Translations under genes and position numbers: made by a program
DNA from: CAZMGT01 sp964565895
GTDB lineage: Bacteria > Armatimonadota > Zipacnadia > UBA1398 > CAZMGT01
Assembly: GCA_964565895.1 (NCBI GenBank)
Contig: CAZMGT010000053.1
Span: 1-27,321, forward strand
DNA length: 27,321 bases
Direction of reading: 5' to 3'
Notes under the pieces: model-generated
The model's input: only the letters and a program-made list of their open reading frames with translations
Databases searched by the model: none
Told to the model about the DNA's origin: nothing
Shown here: positions 14,807-22,804 of the stretch, one piece after another
Position numbering within the stretch: position 1 is the stretch's first letter
How the letters are laid out: the number at the start of each line of letters is the position of its first letter

Positions 14807-16138
14807 TTACTTCTCCAGCTTTTGGTTTTCCGGCACGGCGACGTTAATGTTCCCGATGCGCCGCAGGGTTATCCCCTGGGTCTCGATGGGGTCGGGCAGG
14901 CCCGTCTCCTCGGCGCGCCGCGCGCACCACGCGCGCAGCTTGCGCTCCATCCGCTGCACAAGCTCCGGCCGCTCTTCGGCGAGGTTGTGCTGCTCTTCGG
15001 GGTCGGCCTTTAAGTCGTATAGCTCATACTCCGGCCGGCCGTGATAGTCCGGCTCGCGCGCGTGGATATACTTATAGCGTCGCGTGCGGATCCCCCGCTT
15101 GCGCATCCACGTGCACTCCGTCAGATACAGCTCGTCGCAGACGCGCACCTCGCCCGACCCGTCGATCCATGGCACGAGCGACTGGCCCTCCATCTGCGCT
15201 TCCTCGGCGGCGTCGGGCATGCCCAAAAGGTCGAGGATCGTCGGGGCAAGGTCCATGTGCCGGGCCATGCCCCGAATGCGTTTGCCCGCGGGCAGGCGCT
15301 CGCGGTGATACATAATCAGGGGCACGTGCAGGTTCGTGTCGTATAGCCCGTGGTGGTCGAACCACATCTCGTGCTCGTCTAGCTCCTCGCCGTGGTCCGC
15401 GGTAATGATGAGCAGCGTGTCGTTAAGCAGGCCGAGCTTCTCCATGCGCGTGAACACATGCCGCAGGCAGGCGTCGCAGTAGGCGATCTCCGCGTCGTAT
15501 TGCGCCTTGGGGAATTCGATGTCCGTAACCCCGCCCATCCAAGCGCGGAAATAGTCCCTAAACGGCTCGCTCGCCCAAACCCCATCCATGCTCCGGTTTT
15601 TCGGATCGCGCTCGTTGCCGCAGTAGAACATGCGCGAAAACGGCGGCGGGGGAAGATACGGCGTATGCGGGTCCCAGTAATGGAGGAACGCGAACCACGG
15701 CCGGCGCCGGCGAGCGCAGGCCTCGAGCACCAAAAACGCGGCCTCGTTAACCGCTTCGCCCTTGCGCCAGGGCTGGCCTGGGTCGCGCTCCCAGCGGTAG
15801 CTCTGGCGCAGCTCAAACCCCCGGGCAAACCACCGGCCCATGTTGTCCGCGCAGGCGCAGAAGTATCCCCGCTTTTTCAGTATTTGCGCGAGCATGCGCA
15901 CCCCGCGCGGGGGCTCGCGCTTGCCCCCTTGGGCCACCACCTGATGGCTGAACACGTCCTTGCCCGTGAACATCGTGGTAAACCCGGGGTGCGTGGGGAT
16001 GTGCGGGGCAAAAAACTCCTCAAACAGCACCCCGCGGCTGGCGATCTCGTCGATGTGCGGCGACGTTAGCCGGCGGTAGCCGTAGCAACTCAAATGGTCC
16101 GCGCGCAGCGTGTCGATGGCGATCAAGCAAACGTTCAC
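14807..16138 (-). CDS. Sulfatase-fold (alkaline phosphatase superfamily) hydrolase with Thr nucleophile
   Basis: A 443-residue member of the sulfatase / alkaline phosphatase superfamily. Metal-site parts are evident: D9 and D14 (IAIDTLRADHLSCYGY), the ITADHGEELDEHEMWFDHHG block and the C-terminal YELYDLKADPEEQHNLAEE typical of sulfatases. The sulfatase signature C/S-x-P-S-R is replaced by T49-H-P-G-F (in PTHPGFTTMFTG), so there is no Cys or Ser to become formylglycine. A Thr nucleophile is used by some phosphodiesterases and phosphonate hydrolases in the superfamily, so calling this a sulfatase would be unsafe. No signal peptide is seen, so it should be cytoplasmic. Start is GTG 16138, with GGGAGG seven bases upstream. 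It lies 14 bases after the dehydrogenase gene and 72 before the membrane-protein gene. Confidence 0.85.
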   Translation of the reverse strand: MNVCLIAIDTLRADHLSCYGYRRLTSPHIDEIASRGVLFEEFFAPHIPTHPGFTTMFTGKDVFSHQVVAQGGKREPPRGVRMLAQILKKRGYFCACADNMGRWFARGFELRQSYRWERDPGQPWRKGEAVNEAAFLVLEACARRRRPWFAFLHYWDPHTPYLPPPPFSRMFYCGNERDPKNRSMDGVWASEPFRDYFRAWMGGVTDIEFPKAQYDAEIAYCDACLRHVFTRMEKLGLLNDTLLIITADHGEELDEHEMWFDHHGLYDTNLHVPLIMYHRERLPAGKRIRGMARHMDLAPTILDLLGMPDAAEEAQMEGQSLVPWIDGSGEVRVCDELYLTECTWMRKRGIRTRRYKYIHAREPDYHGRPEYELYDLKADPEEQHNLAEERPELVQRMERKLRAWCARRAEETGLPDPIETQGITLRRIGNINVAVPENQKLEK

Positions 16139-16152
16139 CCGCGCACCTCCCG

Positions 16153-17148
16153 CTACAGATCGGACAGGTTAACCACGGAGCGCGTCTGCCACGACTTAAT
16201 CGCCGCTTCGATAACCTCCTGCGCCTCCAGGCCGTCCTCGCCGCTCGCCTCGATCTCCTCCGGCGAAGCCCCTCCGTCTACCTGCTCGATCCACCGGCTA
16301 ATGCGCAGGCGAAATGTGTCGCCGAACCCCGACAGCCCGCCGAAGATCGAGTTGTGGATATAGCGGCATTCGTCTGAGTCGTGGGGGAAGTACCACAGCG
16401 TCTCGTAGACGTTTTCCAGGAGGATGCGGCCCTTCGTTCCCCCCAGCTCGCAGCGCTCCATGGGGTGCCGGGTGGTCATGTCGTAGCTCCCCACGAGGTG
16501 CCCCACGACGCCGTTTTTGAAGAGAATGTTCATCTGCACGTTAGACCAACAGGTGCGCCCCGCGGAGCGCTTGCAAAACGCGGAGACGCTCTCCACCGAC
16601 CCGGCAAAATAGCGCATGACGTCGATGCTGTGCGGGTGCAGGGCGCGCAGGTGGAACCACTCGCTGTCCTTCGGGTTGCCGATCCACAGCGCCATGTTAA
16701 CGAAGCACAGCTCGCCGATATCCCCGGCGTCGAGCCACTCCTTAGCCTTCGCCGTCTGCGGGGTAAACCGGTGGTTAAGGTTAATCCCGAAGCACAGCCC
16801 TTTTTCCTTGGCCTTGGCGACCATCTCGCGCGCCTCTTGAATGTTGTTCGAGATCGGTTTTTCGCACAGCACGTGCAGCCCGGCCTCGAAGCACTGCATC
16901 GTCGGCTCGTAGTGGTCGCTTCCGTTCTCCTCGCCGCCGGTGCACACGTCGGCGGCGTCGAGCTCTTCGTTGGCGAGCATGTCGGCCACGGTGTAGTAGG
17001 CCTTGCAGCCGAACCGTTCCGCGGCCTTGTCCGCCCGCTCTTTGATAATGTCGCACACGGCGACGAGCTCGGCCTGAGGATGGTTGTAATACACCTCGGC
17101 GTGCCGGTTGCCAATCGCGCGCATCCCGATAACGCCAACGCGGAGCAT
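16153..17148 (-). CDS. Gfo/Idh/MocA family NAD(P)-dependent oxidoreductase
   Basis: A cytoplasmic sugar or inositol dehydrogenase-type enzyme of 331 residues, typical family length. The Rossmann segment opens with RVGVIGMRAIGNRHAEVYYN, which departs slightly from GxGxxG (GMRAIG). The EKP motif carrying the catalytic Lys is in HVLCEKPISNN, and the substrate-side histidine/aspartate region is HPHSIDVMRYFAG. Unlike its exported neighbours it lacks a Tat signal, so cofactor-dependent chemistry stays in the cytoplasm. The start ATG 17148 has GGAGGG upstream. The gene lies 13 bases after the epimerase/isomerase gene and 14 before the sulfatase-fold gene, an arrangement typical of an operon. Substrate and product are not predictable from sequence. 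Confidence 0.9.
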   Translation of the reverse strand: MLRVGVIGMRAIGNRHAEVYYNHPQAELVAVCDIIKERADKAAERFGCKAYYTVADMLANEELDAADVCTGGEENGSDHYEPTMQCFEAGLHVLCEKPISNNIQEAREMVAKAKEKGLCFGINLNHRFTPQTAKAKEWLDAGDIGELCFVNMALWIGNPKDSEWFHLRALHPHSIDVMRYFAGSVESVSAFCKRSAGRTCWSNVQMNILFKNGVVGHLVGSYDMTTRHPMERCELGGTKGRILLENVYETLWYFPHDSDECRYIHNSIFGGLSGFGDTFRLRISRWIEQVDGGASPEEIEASGEDGLEAQEVIEAAIKSWQTRSVVNLSDL

Positions 17149-17161
17149 CGCTTCGCCCTCC

Positions 17162-17953
17162 TTAGAACACCTTTTTCATATATTCCATCGTTTCCTGGAT
17201 TACGCGCTGGACTTCCTCCAGGGGAAAGTCCTTCGCGCCAACCATCTCCACGGTAACGAACTCCACGGGTACCTCTTTCATCGCAGCGACGATCTCATCC
17301 AGCGGCATAACCCCCTTGCCCGGGATCTGCCCCTCCACGCTGCCGATGGCCAGCTCGGTAGACTCGGTGTCGCGGAAGCGCAGGGTAAAGATATGGTCTT
17401 TGAGCTTGCGGCACGCTTCGTGCGGGGGCTCGCCCACGCGGAACACGTGCGTGGGGTCGAAGTTAATCCCGACCCACTCGGGGTCCACCTCCTGGCGCAG
17501 GCGCAGGGCGGTCGCCGAGTTATACACTGCCTGGCGCACGTGGGGCTTAATGCTCATTTTCACCCCTGTCGCGCGGCAGGTTTTGGTAATCTCGTTAATC
17601 GTCTGTACGACGGCGCGAAAGCTCTCCTCGTCGTCGGATCGCCCCCCGGGCCCCGTGGTGACATAGGGCGCGCCGAGCTTCTCCGCGGCGCGGAGCAAGG
17701 CCTCAAACCTTCGCCGCCCCTCCTCCGTGAGAATATTCCCGCTCCCCCCAAGGGACTCGATCTCCAGCCCGCGGTCGGCGATCTTCTGCTTAATCTCCGC
17801 GTAGTAGGAGTCGGGCTTGTCCGGCTCCACGTGCAGCCCCATGTTGGGGATGGCGCAGAGCTCGATCCCCTGGTAGCCCGCGGCGCTAATCCCTTCCAGG
17901 GCGGTGTCCAGGTCGTAGCCGCCGAAGAGCAGCGTGCTGCATCCGAGCTTCAT
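17162..17953 (-). CDS. Sugar phosphate isomerase/epimerase (xylose isomerase-like TIM barrel)
   Basis: A TIM-barrel protein of 263 residues of the AP-endonuclease-2/xylose-isomerase-like group, acting as ketose or keto-acid epimerase or isomerase. Typical strand-ends are GISAAGYQGIELCAI (start of barrel), APYVTTGPGG, MSIKPHV, VGINFDPTHVF (metal-binding) and FVTVEMVGAKDFP. The start ATG 17953 is preceded by GGGAGG at a good distance and is the natural family start; a longer reading frame of 19 residues has no support. It is the first gene of the seven-gene minus-strand run, so its upstream region (17954-18160) should hold the operon promoter. No confident -35/-10 pair is seen there. Together with the dehydrogenase it is likely to process an oxidised sugar. 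Confidence 0.87.
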   Translation of the reverse strand: MKLGCSTLLFGGYDLDTALEGISAAGYQGIELCAIPNMGLHVEPDKPDSYYAEIKQKIADRGLEIESLGGSGNILTEEGRRRFEALLRAAEKLGAPYVTTGPGGRSDDEESFRAVVQTINEITKTCRATGVKMSIKPHVRQAVYNSATALRLRQEVDPEWVGINFDPTHVFRVGEPPHEACRKLKDHIFTLRFRDTESTELAIGSVEGQIPGKGVMPLDEIVAAMKEVPVEFVTVEMVGAKDFPLEEVQRVIQETMEYMKKVF

Positions 17954-18008
17954 CGTCGTGCCTCCCGTTCCTAACCGGTTGCTCGCAGTTGCTTTGGGCA
18001 GGCTTTTC

Positions 18009-18026
18009 ACTGGCTTGCGCGCCAGT
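18009..18026. repeat. Inverted repeat in the divergent region ahead of the operon
   Basis: ACTGGC (18009-18014) and GCCAGT (18021-18026) form a perfect 6-bp inverted repeat with a 6-base spacer. It lies 56 bases before the first gene of the sugar operon and 135 before the ThuA gene. A second, looser inverted pair is CAGGGC (18052-18057) and GCCCTG (18081-18086). Such dyads could be regulator binding sites in a divergent promoter region, but no regulator gene is in the window. Promoter elements are not evident. Confidence 0.3.
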
Positions 18027-18160
18027 CCCTCCCGCGCAGTGGCGAAAAAAACAGGGCGTGGCTTAAACTCCTAAAAGGTTGCCCTGCGCCGCGCGCCGAA
18101 CAGACCGCGGACAAAAGCGGCGCCCCGGCGCCCTTCGCCTTGCTTTCGGGAGGGAAACCG

Positions 18161-18793
18161 ATGGCCAAAATAAACACCTTGCTCTTCTGCGGCGGTGCCA
18201 TCCACGACTGGAAGGGCTGCGGCGATGTTATCGAAGCGGCCATGCGCCAGTGGGAGGAGTTTCAGCTTACCCGCGTGGACGATGACCTAAACTGCCTCGT
18301 CGCCCCCAACCTCGAGCCCTACGACCTGCTCGTCTTTTACTACACCGTGGGCGAGATTACCGATGCCCAGAAAAACGGCCTGTTGAACTGGGTCGCCTCG
18401 GGCAAGGGCTACGTGGGCATCCACTCTGCCGCAGACTCGTTTCGCGATTGCCCGGAATATCGCGCCATGGTCGGCGGGCACTTTGTCACCCATCCCCAAT
18501 ATCGGCAGTATCAGGTGAGCATCGTCGACCCCGAGCATCCGATAACCGAGGGCATCGAGGAGTTCATGGTCGAGGACGAGCAGTATATCACGGACTACGA
18601 TCCGCGGGTGCAGGTGCTCGCCTCGGCGCTGTGGCGGGGGCAAGCGGTGCCCGTGGCGTGGATCAAGCGCTGGGGCAAGGGCCGCGTGTTTTATCTCGCC
18701 CTGGGCCACGACCCCAAGGCATGTGAGCACGAGATGTTTAAGCTGCTCTTGCGCCGCGGAGCGAACTGGGCCGCGGCCGCCGAGGAGCAGTAG
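18161..18793 (+). CDS. ThuA-domain protein (trehalose-utilisation-like)
   Basis: A 210-residue protein of the ThuA family, which has a class I glutamine-amidotransferase-like fold. In ThuA of Rhizobium the protein takes part in sugar catabolism; biochemical activity is not settled. Landmarks are NTLLFCGGAIHDWKGC at the start, YDLLVFYYTVGEIT, the nucleophile-elbow-like GKGYVGIHSAADSFRD, VGGHFVTHP and the end segment GKGRVFYLALGHDPKA. The start ATG 18161 has GGGAGG seven bases upstream. There is no signal peptide. It is divergent from the seven-gene sugar run and ends 15 bases from the convergent lipoprotein gene. ThuA genes often sit with Gfo/Idh and epimerase genes, which supports the locus reading. 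Confidence 0.85.
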   Translation: MAKINTLLFCGGAIHDWKGCGDVIEAAMRQWEEFQLTRVDDDLNCLVAPNLEPYDLLVFYYTVGEITDAQKNGLLNWVASGKGYVGIHSAADSFRDCPEYRAMVGGHFVTHPQYRQYQVSIVDPEHPITEGIEEFMVEDEQYITDYDPRVQVLASALWRGQAVPVAWIKRWGKGRVFYLALGHDPKACEHEMFKLLLRRGANWAAAAEEQ

Positions 18794-18808
18794 CGCCCCA
18801 GCACCCCC

Positions 18809-20071
18809 CTACAGCCCCTGCGACTGCTGCCGCAGTTGCACCTCGATGCGCCAGTCGACGATGTCGATCGCCCCGGGGCTGGCGTCGCCGGATTGCTCCG
18901 GCCGCGCGCGCTGGGCGTTGGTAAACGTTTGGTTCGTCGTGAGGCGGATCGTGGCGTAGTCTGAGCCAAACTCGCCCAGCGCGTCGTAGATCTGAGGCGT
19001 GTCTACCTCGGGGTTCGTCTCCGGGCGCAAAACGGCGATGAAGTTTATCTGGATTTGCTCCTCCGGGTCGCCCACTTGGGCGAGGTCGAGCTGAAAGCGC
19101 AGGGTGCGGCTCTCCAGCGGCGCTCCGCCCACCGCGGGCGCGGGCGCCGGCTCCCACGACTGAAACGGCGGGCCGAGAGGGTCTGCCGTCTGGTCGTACT
19201 GCGTGATGATGTCCACCGTCGTTCCCGCGACGAGCGTCGTTGTCGTAAAGCGCAGCCCGGGGATGACGGGCGTCGGCCCCTGCTCCTCGGAGTTCGCCCT
19301 AAGCACCCCTTGGCGCACGTAGTCGTTGCCCCCGAAAAACGCTTGGAAGCGGTCGGTCACCTGGGCCGTGGTCGGCTCGACGACGATCTGCTGCGTGCCG
19401 GCCTGCGGCGGGCCGAGGGTTAGGCGCAGGCCGAGCGCGGCAAACGTGTCCTCGGCCAGCGGCCCGCCGGAGTTTATTTGCGCAAGCGCGTTTTCCTCTT
19501 GCAGGGTAAGCGGCCGCCCGCCCGGCTCCGCCGGCGTAAACGACACGCTCCCCGCGACGATATTCCCCGCGCTGTCCGTGGAGATGGTGTACGTTCCTGC
19601 GTTTTGGCTCGACTCGTTGGTAACCCCAATGATCATCCCGCTCCCCTCGACGCGCGCCTGGCCCAACGTCACGCTGTCGATGGAGATGCGGTGCTCGCCG
19701 GTGTCGCGCGTGGTGGGCGTTCCGGAAATGCGTGCGATGCCCCCGCTGGGGTTAATCAGGTTGGCCACCAGCCGCACGCGGTTAACCTCGTACTGCCTGT
19801 TGTGATAGCTCACGTAGTAGCTCATCGAGCCCGTGCCCCAGCCGTTGCCCCAATACGGCCCTTGCACGACGGGCAGCGGGCCGTTCGTCTCGTCCTCGTC
19901 GGTGTCGATGGCGAAAAAGTAGTAGTAATCGTCGCGCACGGCGTCGTAGAACACAACGGTGACATCGAGCATGCGCTCGGGAACGTCCACCGGCCTTTCC
20001 TCCGGCGGATAGCGGATGCACCCCGCGGCGAGGGCCGCTGCCGCCGCGGAGATGAGCAGAGCACGACGCAC
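18809..20071 (-). CDS. Lipoprotein of unknown function
   Basis: A predicted lipoprotein of 420 residues. The start GTG 20071 is set by GGGAGG five bases upstream and by the lipoprotein signal (RRALLISAAAAALAAGC, lipobox LAAGC). I do not recognise the family with confidence. The N-terminal part (about 35-100) is aromatic and acidic, with VVFYDAVRDDYYYFFAIDTD, then PYWGNGWGTGSMSYYVSY. The middle has Gly/Thr/Asn-rich segments that look like beta structure. A C-terminal region (about 280-410) also looks beta-rich. No catalytic motif is seen. It is divergent from lnt, the enzyme that completes acylation of lipoproteins, over a 168-base structured region. A similar aromatic/acidic start is one I associate with exported proteins of Armatimonadota-like bacteria, but that is memory and not tested. 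Confidence 0.75.
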   Translation of the reverse strand: MRRALLISAAAAALAAGCIRYPPEERPVDVPERMLDVTVVFYDAVRDDYYYFFAIDTDEDETNGPLPVVQGPYWGNGWGTGSMSYYVSYHNRQYEVNRVRLVANLINPSGGIARISGTPTTRDTGEHRISIDSVTLGQARVEGSGMIIGVTNESSQNAGTYTISTDSAGNIVAGSVSFTPAEPGGRPLTLQEENALAQINSGGPLAEDTFAALGLRLTLGPPQAGTQQIVVEPTTAQVTDRFQAFFGGNDYVRQGVLRANSEEQGPTPVIPGLRFTTTTLVAGTTVDIITQYDQTADPLGPPFQSWEPAPAPAVGGAPLESRTLRFQLDLAQVGDPEEQIQINFIAVLRPETNPEVDTPQIYDALGEFGSDYATIRLTTNQTFTNAQRARPEQSGDASPGAIDIVDWRIEVQLRQQSQGL

Positions 20072-20089
20072 GGCGTCCTCCCTTTCCCA

Positions 20090-20188
20090 GCGCTTGCTCC
20101 CCGTGAGTACTACGCCCGGGCAAGGCGAGCGGTTTCGCCTCGGGCAAGCAGCGGCATAATACCTTCGCCTTGCCCACGGGGCAAGCGC
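20090..20188. repeat. Long nested inverted repeat with GGGCAAG motifs
   Basis: Most of the 168-base divergent gap before lnt can fold on itself. Outer arms GCGCTTG (20090-20096) and CCCCGTG (20099-20105) pair with CAAGCGC (20182-20188) and CACGGGG (20175-20181), leaving a 2-base bulge. Just inside, 20118-20128 and 20165-20175 form an 11-bp perfect stem (GGGCAAGGCGA / TCGCCTTGCCC; base 20175 is shared with the outer stem). An alternative hairpin AGGCGA/TCGCCT exists at 20123-20140. GGGCAAG or a close variant, on either strand, recurs about five times. CATAAT at 20155-20160 may be a -10 for lnt. It may be a protein-binding site, an RNA structure or a repeat element. Confidence 0.55.
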
Positions 20189-20239
20189 GGCAGGGAAAAC
20201 GCCGGCGTACTCGAACCTTCGCCGCGACGGGAGGTGCCC

Positions 20240-21787
20240 ATGGCCCAGGCAACGCAGGCAACGTCGCGCGCTCCGTTGTCGCTGCTCGCCCTGCTTGCCG
20301 CGCTCTCCGGGGCCCTGTTCTCGCTCGCCCACCCGCCGGTGGACGCCGGCTGGCTGGCCTGGGGGGCGCTCGTCCCGTTTTTCCTCGCCCTTTTACGCGC
20401 GGGCGGCTTGGGCCGCGCGGCGCTGTGCGGCCTGTGCTTCGGCTGGCCGCTAAGCGCGCTGGCGTTTCGCTTTCTCGACGTGTTCGGAATCGCCGCCTGG
20501 CTCGCCGCGGCGACGATCCACGCTTTGTTTTACGCGCTCTGCGGCGGGCTTGCCTGGGCTGCTTTGCGCGGGGCTGGCCCGTGGCGCGCTGCGCTGGCGC
20601 TCGTCTGCGCGTGGATGCTTGCGGACTGGCTGCGCGCCCAAGGCCCCCTCGGCTTTACCTGGATCGATCTCGCCTATACCCAACACGCCGAGCTGCTGGT
20701 CGTTCAAGCTGCTGCGCTGGGCGGCGTATATGGGCTATCGGCGGTGCTCGCCACGGCCAACGCCGCGCTCGCTGTGCTGTTGGGCGCTGCGTGGAAAAAG
20801 GAGCGCCTGCGCTGCGCTGTGGGGCCGGCGCTTTGCGCCGCGCTGCTCGTCGGGGCGACGCTCGGCTACGGGGCATATCGCTTGGCCAAGCCGCCCTCCG
20901 GTCCGCGGCTGCGCGTCGCCGCGGTGCAGTGCGAAACGCGCTTTCTCGCGCCCACGGCGTTCCAGCAGGTGCGCCCATATCCCGAGGTAATCGCGCGCTA
21001 CGAGGAGACGATCGCCCAAAGCGGCGAGCGGGGGCTGGACTTTGTCGTCTGGCCGGAGTCCGCCATTCCCGCGGACATCCCCGGCTCCGCCCATGCCACG
21101 GCGTTGCTCGGCGCGCTTTGTCGCCGCTGGGGTTTTGCCCTGCTTGCCGGCTGCGGGCATCTTGAGCCGCCCGCGCGGACGTATAACGCCTGCGCGCTGT
21201 TCGACGCCCGCGGCGAATATCGCGGGATGTACTGCAAAAATCGCCTGGTTATCGTGGGCGAGTATGTGCCTTTTCGCAAGGGGTTGGCTTGGCTCTGGGC
21301 GCGCTATCCCGTGCGGCCGGTAGATGTCACCCCGGGCGAGGGCTACGTAGCGCTTGTCGCGGACGGGTTTCGCGTGGGGCCGGTAATCTGCTTCGAGTCT
21401 ATCTTTCCCGGCCCGTGCCGCGCCGCGACGCGCGCCGGCGCGGACGTGCTTGTGGTAATCACCAACGACGGCTGGTTTCCGCGCGAAATGGCCGCGGAGC
21501 GCCACGCGCAAATCGCCGTGCTCCGCGCCGTGGAAAACGGCCGGCCGCTCGTGCGCGCGGCGCTGACTGGCATCTCCGAGGTGATTGACGCGCGGGGGAG
21601 GGTCCTCGCGCGGCGCGGGGTGCTCGAGCGCGGCGTGGCCGCGGCAGAGGTGCCGCTCGAGCGCGGGCGGACGATATATTCCCGCATCGGCGACGTTGTG
21701 ATACTCTTGAGCGCGGTGGGCTGGCTAGCGTTGGCCGGTGTCGGCTGGTGTTCGGGGAGGAGGGAGCGCGGTGAGCCGCGGGCTTAA
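20240..21787 (+). CDS. lnt: Apolipoprotein N-acyltransferase
   Basis: Inner-membrane enzyme transferring the third acyl chain to the N-terminal cysteine of diacylated lipoproteins, so that they mature and can be sorted to the outer membrane. The 515-residue protein has a hydrophobic N-terminal half (about six helices, residues 10-215), then a nitrilase-fold periplasmic domain (about 225-480) and a last helix near 490. The catalytic triad is visible: Glu273 (VVWPESAIP), Lys333 (YCKNRLV) and Cys384 (VICFESIFPG), close to E. coli positions 267, 335 and 387. The ITNDGWF segment is also typical. ATG 20240 is chosen because GGGAGG stands upstream and the membrane region begins there. It overlaps prs by 17 bases and is divergent from the unknown lipoprotein. 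Confidence 0.95.
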   Translation: MAQATQATSRAPLSLLALLAALSGALFSLAHPPVDAGWLAWGALVPFFLALLRAGGLGRAALCGLCFGWPLSALAFRFLDVFGIAAWLAAATIHALFYALCGGLAWAALRGAGPWRAALALVCAWMLADWLRAQGPLGFTWIDLAYTQHAELLVVQAAALGGVYGLSAVLATANAALAVLLGAAWKKERLRCAVGPALCAALLVGATLGYGAYRLAKPPSGPRLRVAAVQCETRFLAPTAFQQVRPYPEVIARYEETIAQSGERGLDFVVWPESAIPADIPGSAHATALLGALCRRWGFALLAGCGHLEPPARTYNACALFDARGEYRGMYCKNRLVIVGEYVPFRKGLAWLWARYPVRPVDVTPGEGYVALVADGFRVGPVICFESIFPGPCRAATRAGADVLVVITNDGWFPREMAAERHAQIAVLRAVENGRPLVRAALTGISEVIDARGRVLARRGVLERGVAAAEVPLERGRTIYSRIGDVVILLSAVGWLALAGVGWCSGRRERGEPRA

Positions 21788-22715
21788 GATTTTCTCGGGG
21801 ACTTCTAACCCCGCCCTGGCCCAGGAAATCTGCGAATACGTCGGCGTGCCCCTCGGCCGCTGCGAGATCACCCGCTTTGCCAACGACAATATCTTCGTGC
21901 GCATCTTAGAAAACGTGCGCGAGCGCGACGTATTCGTTGTCCAGACCTCCTGCCCGCCGGTGAACGACCGGCTGATGGAGCTTTTGCTGATGATCGACGC
22001 CTTGCGCAGCGCCTCGGCCGCGCGGATAACCGCGGTTATGCCCTATTACCCCTATGCCCGCTCGGACAAGAAAGACCAGCCGCGCATTTCCATCGCCGCG
22101 CGGCTCGTGGGCGATCTTGTGGCCACCGCGGGGGCGGACCGCATTTTGACGATGAACCTACACTCCGACCAAACACACGGCTTTTTCTCTATTCCCGCGG
22201 ACCACCTCACCGCGGCGCCCATCCTCGCCGAGTATTACAAGGAGAAGGGAATCGAAAACTTCGTTGTCGTGGCTCCCGATGCGGGCAGCGCCAAGCGCGC
22301 GGGAATTTACGCCAGCTTAATGAACGCTCCCTTGGCCATCGGCGACAAGCGGCGCATCGGCAACACCGACCAGACGAAAATCGTGAGCATCGTGGGCGAT
22401 GTGAAAGGCAAAAACGCCATTGTTTTCGATGACGAAATCGACACCGCCGGCTCGCTGATGGAGATCGTAAACATGCTTAAGGCGGAGGGGGCGGAGAACG
22501 TTTACGCCGCGGCCTGCCACGGGGTGTTCTCCGACCCAGCGATCGAGCGCATTCGCAAAATGCCCGTGGAGGAGGTCGCGGTAACGAACACCGTGCCCCT
22601 CGGGCCCACGAAGAAGATCGGCAAGATAACCGTGCTCTCCGTGGCGCAACTGTTCGGCGAGGCGATCAAGCGTATCCACCTCGGGGAGTCCGTGGGCGCG
22701 CTCTTTCCCAGCTAG
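21771..22715 (+). CDS. prs: Ribose-phosphate pyrophosphokinase (PRPP synthetase)
   Basis: Cytoplasmic enzyme making PRPP from ribose 5-phosphate and ATP, feeding nucleotide, histidine and tryptophan synthesis. The protein has 314 residues, normal for bacterial Prs. The N-terminal LKIFSGTSNPALAQEI, the ATP/flexible-loop region MPYYPYARSDKKDQPR, the metal-site MNLHSDQTHGFFSIP (most homologues have DLHAGQIQGFF) and the PRPP loop IVFDDEIDTAGSLMEI are all present. The start GTG 21771 lies inside the end of lnt and has GGAGGAGGGAG upstream, so translation is probably coupled. A longer ATG start (21738) is unlikely. The apparent rho-independent terminator at 22881-22905 fits the end of an lnt-prs transcript. 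Confidence 0.95.
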   Translation: MSRGLKIFSGTSNPALAQEICEYVGVPLGRCEITRFANDNIFVRILENVRERDVFVVQTSCPPVNDRLMELLLMIDALRSASAARITAVMPYYPYARSDKKDQPRISIAARLVGDLVATAGADRILTMNLHSDQTHGFFSIPADHLTAAPILAEYYKEKGIENFVVVAPDAGSAKRAGIYASLMNAPLAIGDKRRIGNTDQTKIVSIVGDVKGKNAIVFDDEIDTAGSLMEIVNMLKAEGAENVYAAACHGVFSDPAIERIRKMPVEEVAVTNTVPLGPTKKIGKITVLSVAQLFGEAIKRIHLGESVGALFPS

Positions 22716-22787
22716 GGGACAATTTGCCCAAAAGGAAGGAACATCGCCCACAATGACGAACAGCGCAGACGGAGAAGCAGTGCGTGG

Positions 22788-22804
22788 CGGCCGCAGTGCG
22801 GCCG
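22788..22804. repeat. Perfect GC palindrome downstream of prs
   Basis: CGGCCGCA (22788-22795) and TGCGGCCG (22797-22804) flank one central G, giving a near-perfect 17-base palindrome in the prs/porC intergenic region. As an RNA hairpin it would need to open its centre. As DNA it is a candidate dimeric operator. No function can be assigned. Confidence 0.35.

Noticed and set aside
20207..20220. Minus-strand GGTTCGAGTAC resembling a tRNA T-arm
   Set aside because: The flanking bases do not form the five-pair T stem and no acceptor, D or anticodon arms are present. No tRNA was found elsewhere in the window.
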